The notes beneath the pieces were generated by a model. That model saw only the letters and a list, made by a program, of their open reading frames with translations, did not search any database and was not told the origin of the DNA. DNA of 64,000 bases, from contig DCGR01000009.1 of the NCBI GenBank assembly GCA_002315285.1, positions 49,316 through 113,315 on the forward strand, given 5' to 3'. Shown piece by piece: positions 62,627 to 64,000 of this stretch; the stretch's first letter is position 1, and every line of letters starts with the position of its first letter. Made by a program: the position numbers and the translations under genes. The DNA comes from Bacteroides sp. UBA1773. Lineage in GTDB: Bacteria > Bacteroidota > Bacteroidia > Bacteroidales > Bacteroidaceae.

Positions 62627-63045
62627 TGGATAACCGTCCTGTTGTTATAGACACCAATTGTCTTATTCAAATGCTGTCTAAGAAAAGTCCATACAGACCT
62701 ATATGGGATGCTTTTCTCGGAAAGAGGTTTATTCTCTGTGTATCAAATGAGATATTGGATGAGTATCAAGAAATCATTGAAGAGCAGACAACAACCCAGA
62801 TTGCAGAGAATGTCATCCTCTTCTTAATGAATTGTAGCAATGTGAAATATGTTGATCCACATTTCCGACTTCAGTTAATCACTGCCAATCCTGATGATAA
62901 CAAGTTTGTGGATTGTGCTTTTGCAAGTAATGCGGATTATATTGTAAGTGAAGATACACATTTTGATGTTTTATCCAAAACACCTTTCCCTGCGTTTAGC
63001 ATTCTTACAATGGATGAATTCATCAAAACTTTTGTTGGCACATGA
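62626..63045 (+). CDS. PIN-domain toxin (putative RNase)
   Basis: 139 residues. VIDTNCLIQ (residues 7-15) supplies the first Asp, a Glu lies in SNEILDEYQEI near 45, NPDDNKFVDCA near 90 gives the second Asp cluster and SEDTHFD near 107 the third. These match the metal-binding acidic residues of the PIN_3 family (putative toxin component of a toxin-antitoxin system). Such toxins cut RNA and are held by the upstream partner. Confidence 0.88.
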   Translation: MDNRPVVIDTNCLIQMLSKKSPYRPIWDAFLGKRFILCVSNEILDEYQEIIEEQTTTQIAENVILFLMNCSNVKYVDPHFRLQLITANPDDNKFVDCAFASNADYIVSEDTHFDVLSKTPFPAFSILTMDEFIKTFVGT

Positions 63046-63260
63046 GGTTCTACTGGAATCGGCTTGTTTTCGCTTGTGACAGGAGTGCCTACAGGTGTCA
63101 TTGGCTTTGCATCTGTGAAGTCGCTAATCTTGGCTTTTCGGCTCAGAGCAACACTTATAGGTTCGCCTGGATGATACTCAACTACGAGAACGAGGTCACG
63201 CTGAATCTCGTTCAGAAGAGGCTCAATGTTTTGACTTAATGAAGGCAAAATGTTTAGAGT
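63045..63260 (-). pseudogene. C-terminal gene fragment related to the gene at the right edge
   Basis: On the minus strand a frame reads NILPSLSQNIEPLLNEIQRD, LVLVVEYHPGEPISVALSRK and AKISDFTDAKPMTP. Its EIQRDLVLVV corresponds to EIKRDLALII at the end of the gene at 63634, followed here by about 50 more residues. There is no start, and the DGR-like segment lies directly before it. It looks like the 3' remainder of a duplicated gene. The family is not recognised. Confidence 0.55.
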
Positions 63261-63271
63261 GCAAGTGCTGA

Positions 63272-63487
63272 CTACGGGCGTACGGCACGTACAGATTGAC
63301 CGTTGTTGCGGTTGTTGTTGTTGTTCCAATTCCAATTGCCCGAATTGAAGTTGAGGTTGTACGCGTTGTTGTCGTTGTTCGGATTGAGCGAACTCGACCA
63401 GTAGTTGCCGCCCGAACCCTCGTTGTTGAGGTTGTCATTCCAGCGGTTGCCAGCGGCAGGGAGGAAGATACTCAGTTTGTTCAGCAG
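63272..63487 (-). repeat. Asn-codon-rich segment resembling a diversity-generating retroelement template repeat
   Basis: Read on the minus strand, one frame from 63487 to a TAG at 63272 ends in NYWSSS, AYNLNFNSGN, NNGQSVRAVRP, the C-terminal pattern of FISUMP/DUF1566 C-type-lectin-like domains that serve as variable regions in Bacteroidales retroelements. From about 63465 to 63283 roughly 18 AAC codons and five AAT codons occur in fewer than 60. Such AAC density marks the template repeat, whose adenines are mutated during copying. No start and no upstream domain are present, as expected for a template rather than a gene. No reverse transcriptase lies in the window. Confidence 0.6.
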
Positions 63488-63633
63488 TCATCTGATACGG
63501 ATACAAGGAAAGAATGTAACTCAAGTCTGACAAGCTATCCATGATTACTCATTTTTTCACAAAGCACAAATACTCCATGACAGACTGCCTATGAATTTGC
63601 CAACTCTGTTGTCGGCGTGCATCCTTGTAATGG

Positions 63634-64000
63634 TTAAATTATCAGGGCTAAATCTCTTTTGATTTCTGACAAAAATAGCATACAGTCTATTGGTGATTTA
63701 CTTTCGACAGGGAATGACAGAATGTCCTGGGCAACAGTAAACAATGTTTTATGACTGACATCTTTGGAATCTGGAGTATTTTTGATACGTTTCTCTTCAC
63801 CTTCCGAGTTATCTTTTGATGCCGTAATTGGTTGCCTTGATTTCCATACGTTAAACTCGTTTTGGAAATCATAATTCGTCTGTACATCATTCATTTGAAG
63901 TGTCAGTACTATATGTTTTTCTGCTATCTGCTCTGTTGTAGCACCTTCGGGCATCCGTTTCTCAAGACTCGTCAGAGTATAATACTCCCCGATTTTCAGA
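63634..64000 (-). CDS. Unknown protein, 5' part outside the window
   Basis: At least 122 residues; the frame is open to the right edge and ends at a TAA (63634). It has a helical, charged character (TTEQIAEKHIVLTLQMND, then a Lys/Glu/Ser-rich linker near EGEEKRIKN) and ends in FLSEIKRDLALII. That end matches the middle of the fragment at 63045, which goes on for about 50 residues more, so this copy may be truncated. I do not recognise it. Between it and the DGR-like segment (63488-63633), on the minus strand, a short frame MDSLSDLSYILSLYPYQ starts at 63541 and runs into the repeat. Confidence 0.55.
   Translation of the reverse strand, partial: LKIGEYYTLTSLEKRMPEGATTEQIAEKHIVLTLQMNDVQTNYDFQNEFNVWKSRQPITASKDNSEGEEKRIKNTPDSKDVSHKTLFTVAQDILSFPVESKSPIDCMLFLSEIKRDLALII

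Noticed and set aside
63223..63544. Short frames rich in Thr, Val or Arg over the DGR-like segment on both strands
   Set aside because: These are low-complexity readings of the AAC/GTT-rich repeat in other frames.

Overview
The window looks like a chromosome segment of an obligately anaerobic Bacteroidota, order Bacteroidales, plausibly a Prevotellaceae member. The grounds are a SusC/SusD pair, promoters of the TTG-N20-TAnnTTTG type, a GSIII-type glutamine synthetase, a fused DAHP synthase/chorismate mutase, and many secreted or lipobox-bearing carbohydrate-active enzymes. The genus cannot be fixed from the sequence alone. No rRNA, tRNA or CRISPR array was recognised.

Layout. Positions 1-5290 (+): the 3' part of a TonB-dependent SusC receptor, its SusD lipoprotein and a third outer-membrane lipoprotein, closed by a strong terminator. 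Positions 5347-5927: a gene-free stretch with three sets of small repeats. Positions 5928-7576 (-): a small lipoprotein and a Tat-type metallo-beta-lactamase-fold hydrolase. Positions 7776-9085 (+): an AAA/DUF4143 ATPase behind 40-bp promoter/operator repeats. Positions 9192-11561 (+): a GH95-like lipoprotein. Positions 11666-49781 (-): 16 polysaccharide-lyase genes in one direction with gaps of 90 bp or less, apparently one transcription unit of about 38 kb from a promoter at 49837-49867. Positions 50038-54622 (-): an esterase, a small conserved protein, glnN and the DAHP synthase/chorismate mutase. Positions 54690-61521 (+): a PLP C-S lyase, a small protein, a SIMPL protein, a nitroreductase-fold protein, an AI-2E-family permease and a GH95 fucosidase. 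Positions 61522-64000: an accessory tail with a second copy of the small repeats, a decayed tyrosine integrase, a PIN toxin-antitoxin pair and an Asn-codon-rich segment resembling the template repeat of a diversity-generating retroelement.

The centrepiece is the lyase array: nine ~620-aa heparinase II/III-type lyases, five ~1,090-aa proteins fusing a PL5/PL17-like alginate-lyase domain to a complete heparinase II/III module, and two PL8-type lyases. In transcription order it reads fusion x4, heparinase x4, PL8, then fusion x1, heparinase x5, PL8: two super-blocks of the same design, as if a segment was duplicated and then expanded unequally. The first four fusions are predicted lipoproteins; the remaining lyases carry ordinary Sec signals. 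This fits cleavage of a uronic-acid polysaccharide at the surface, import through SusCD-type transporters, and finishing in the periplasm. No sulfatase, GH88 unsaturated uronidase or hybrid two-component regulator is visible, so the substrate may be unsulfated, or those functions lie elsewhere. The substrate is not determined by the sequence.
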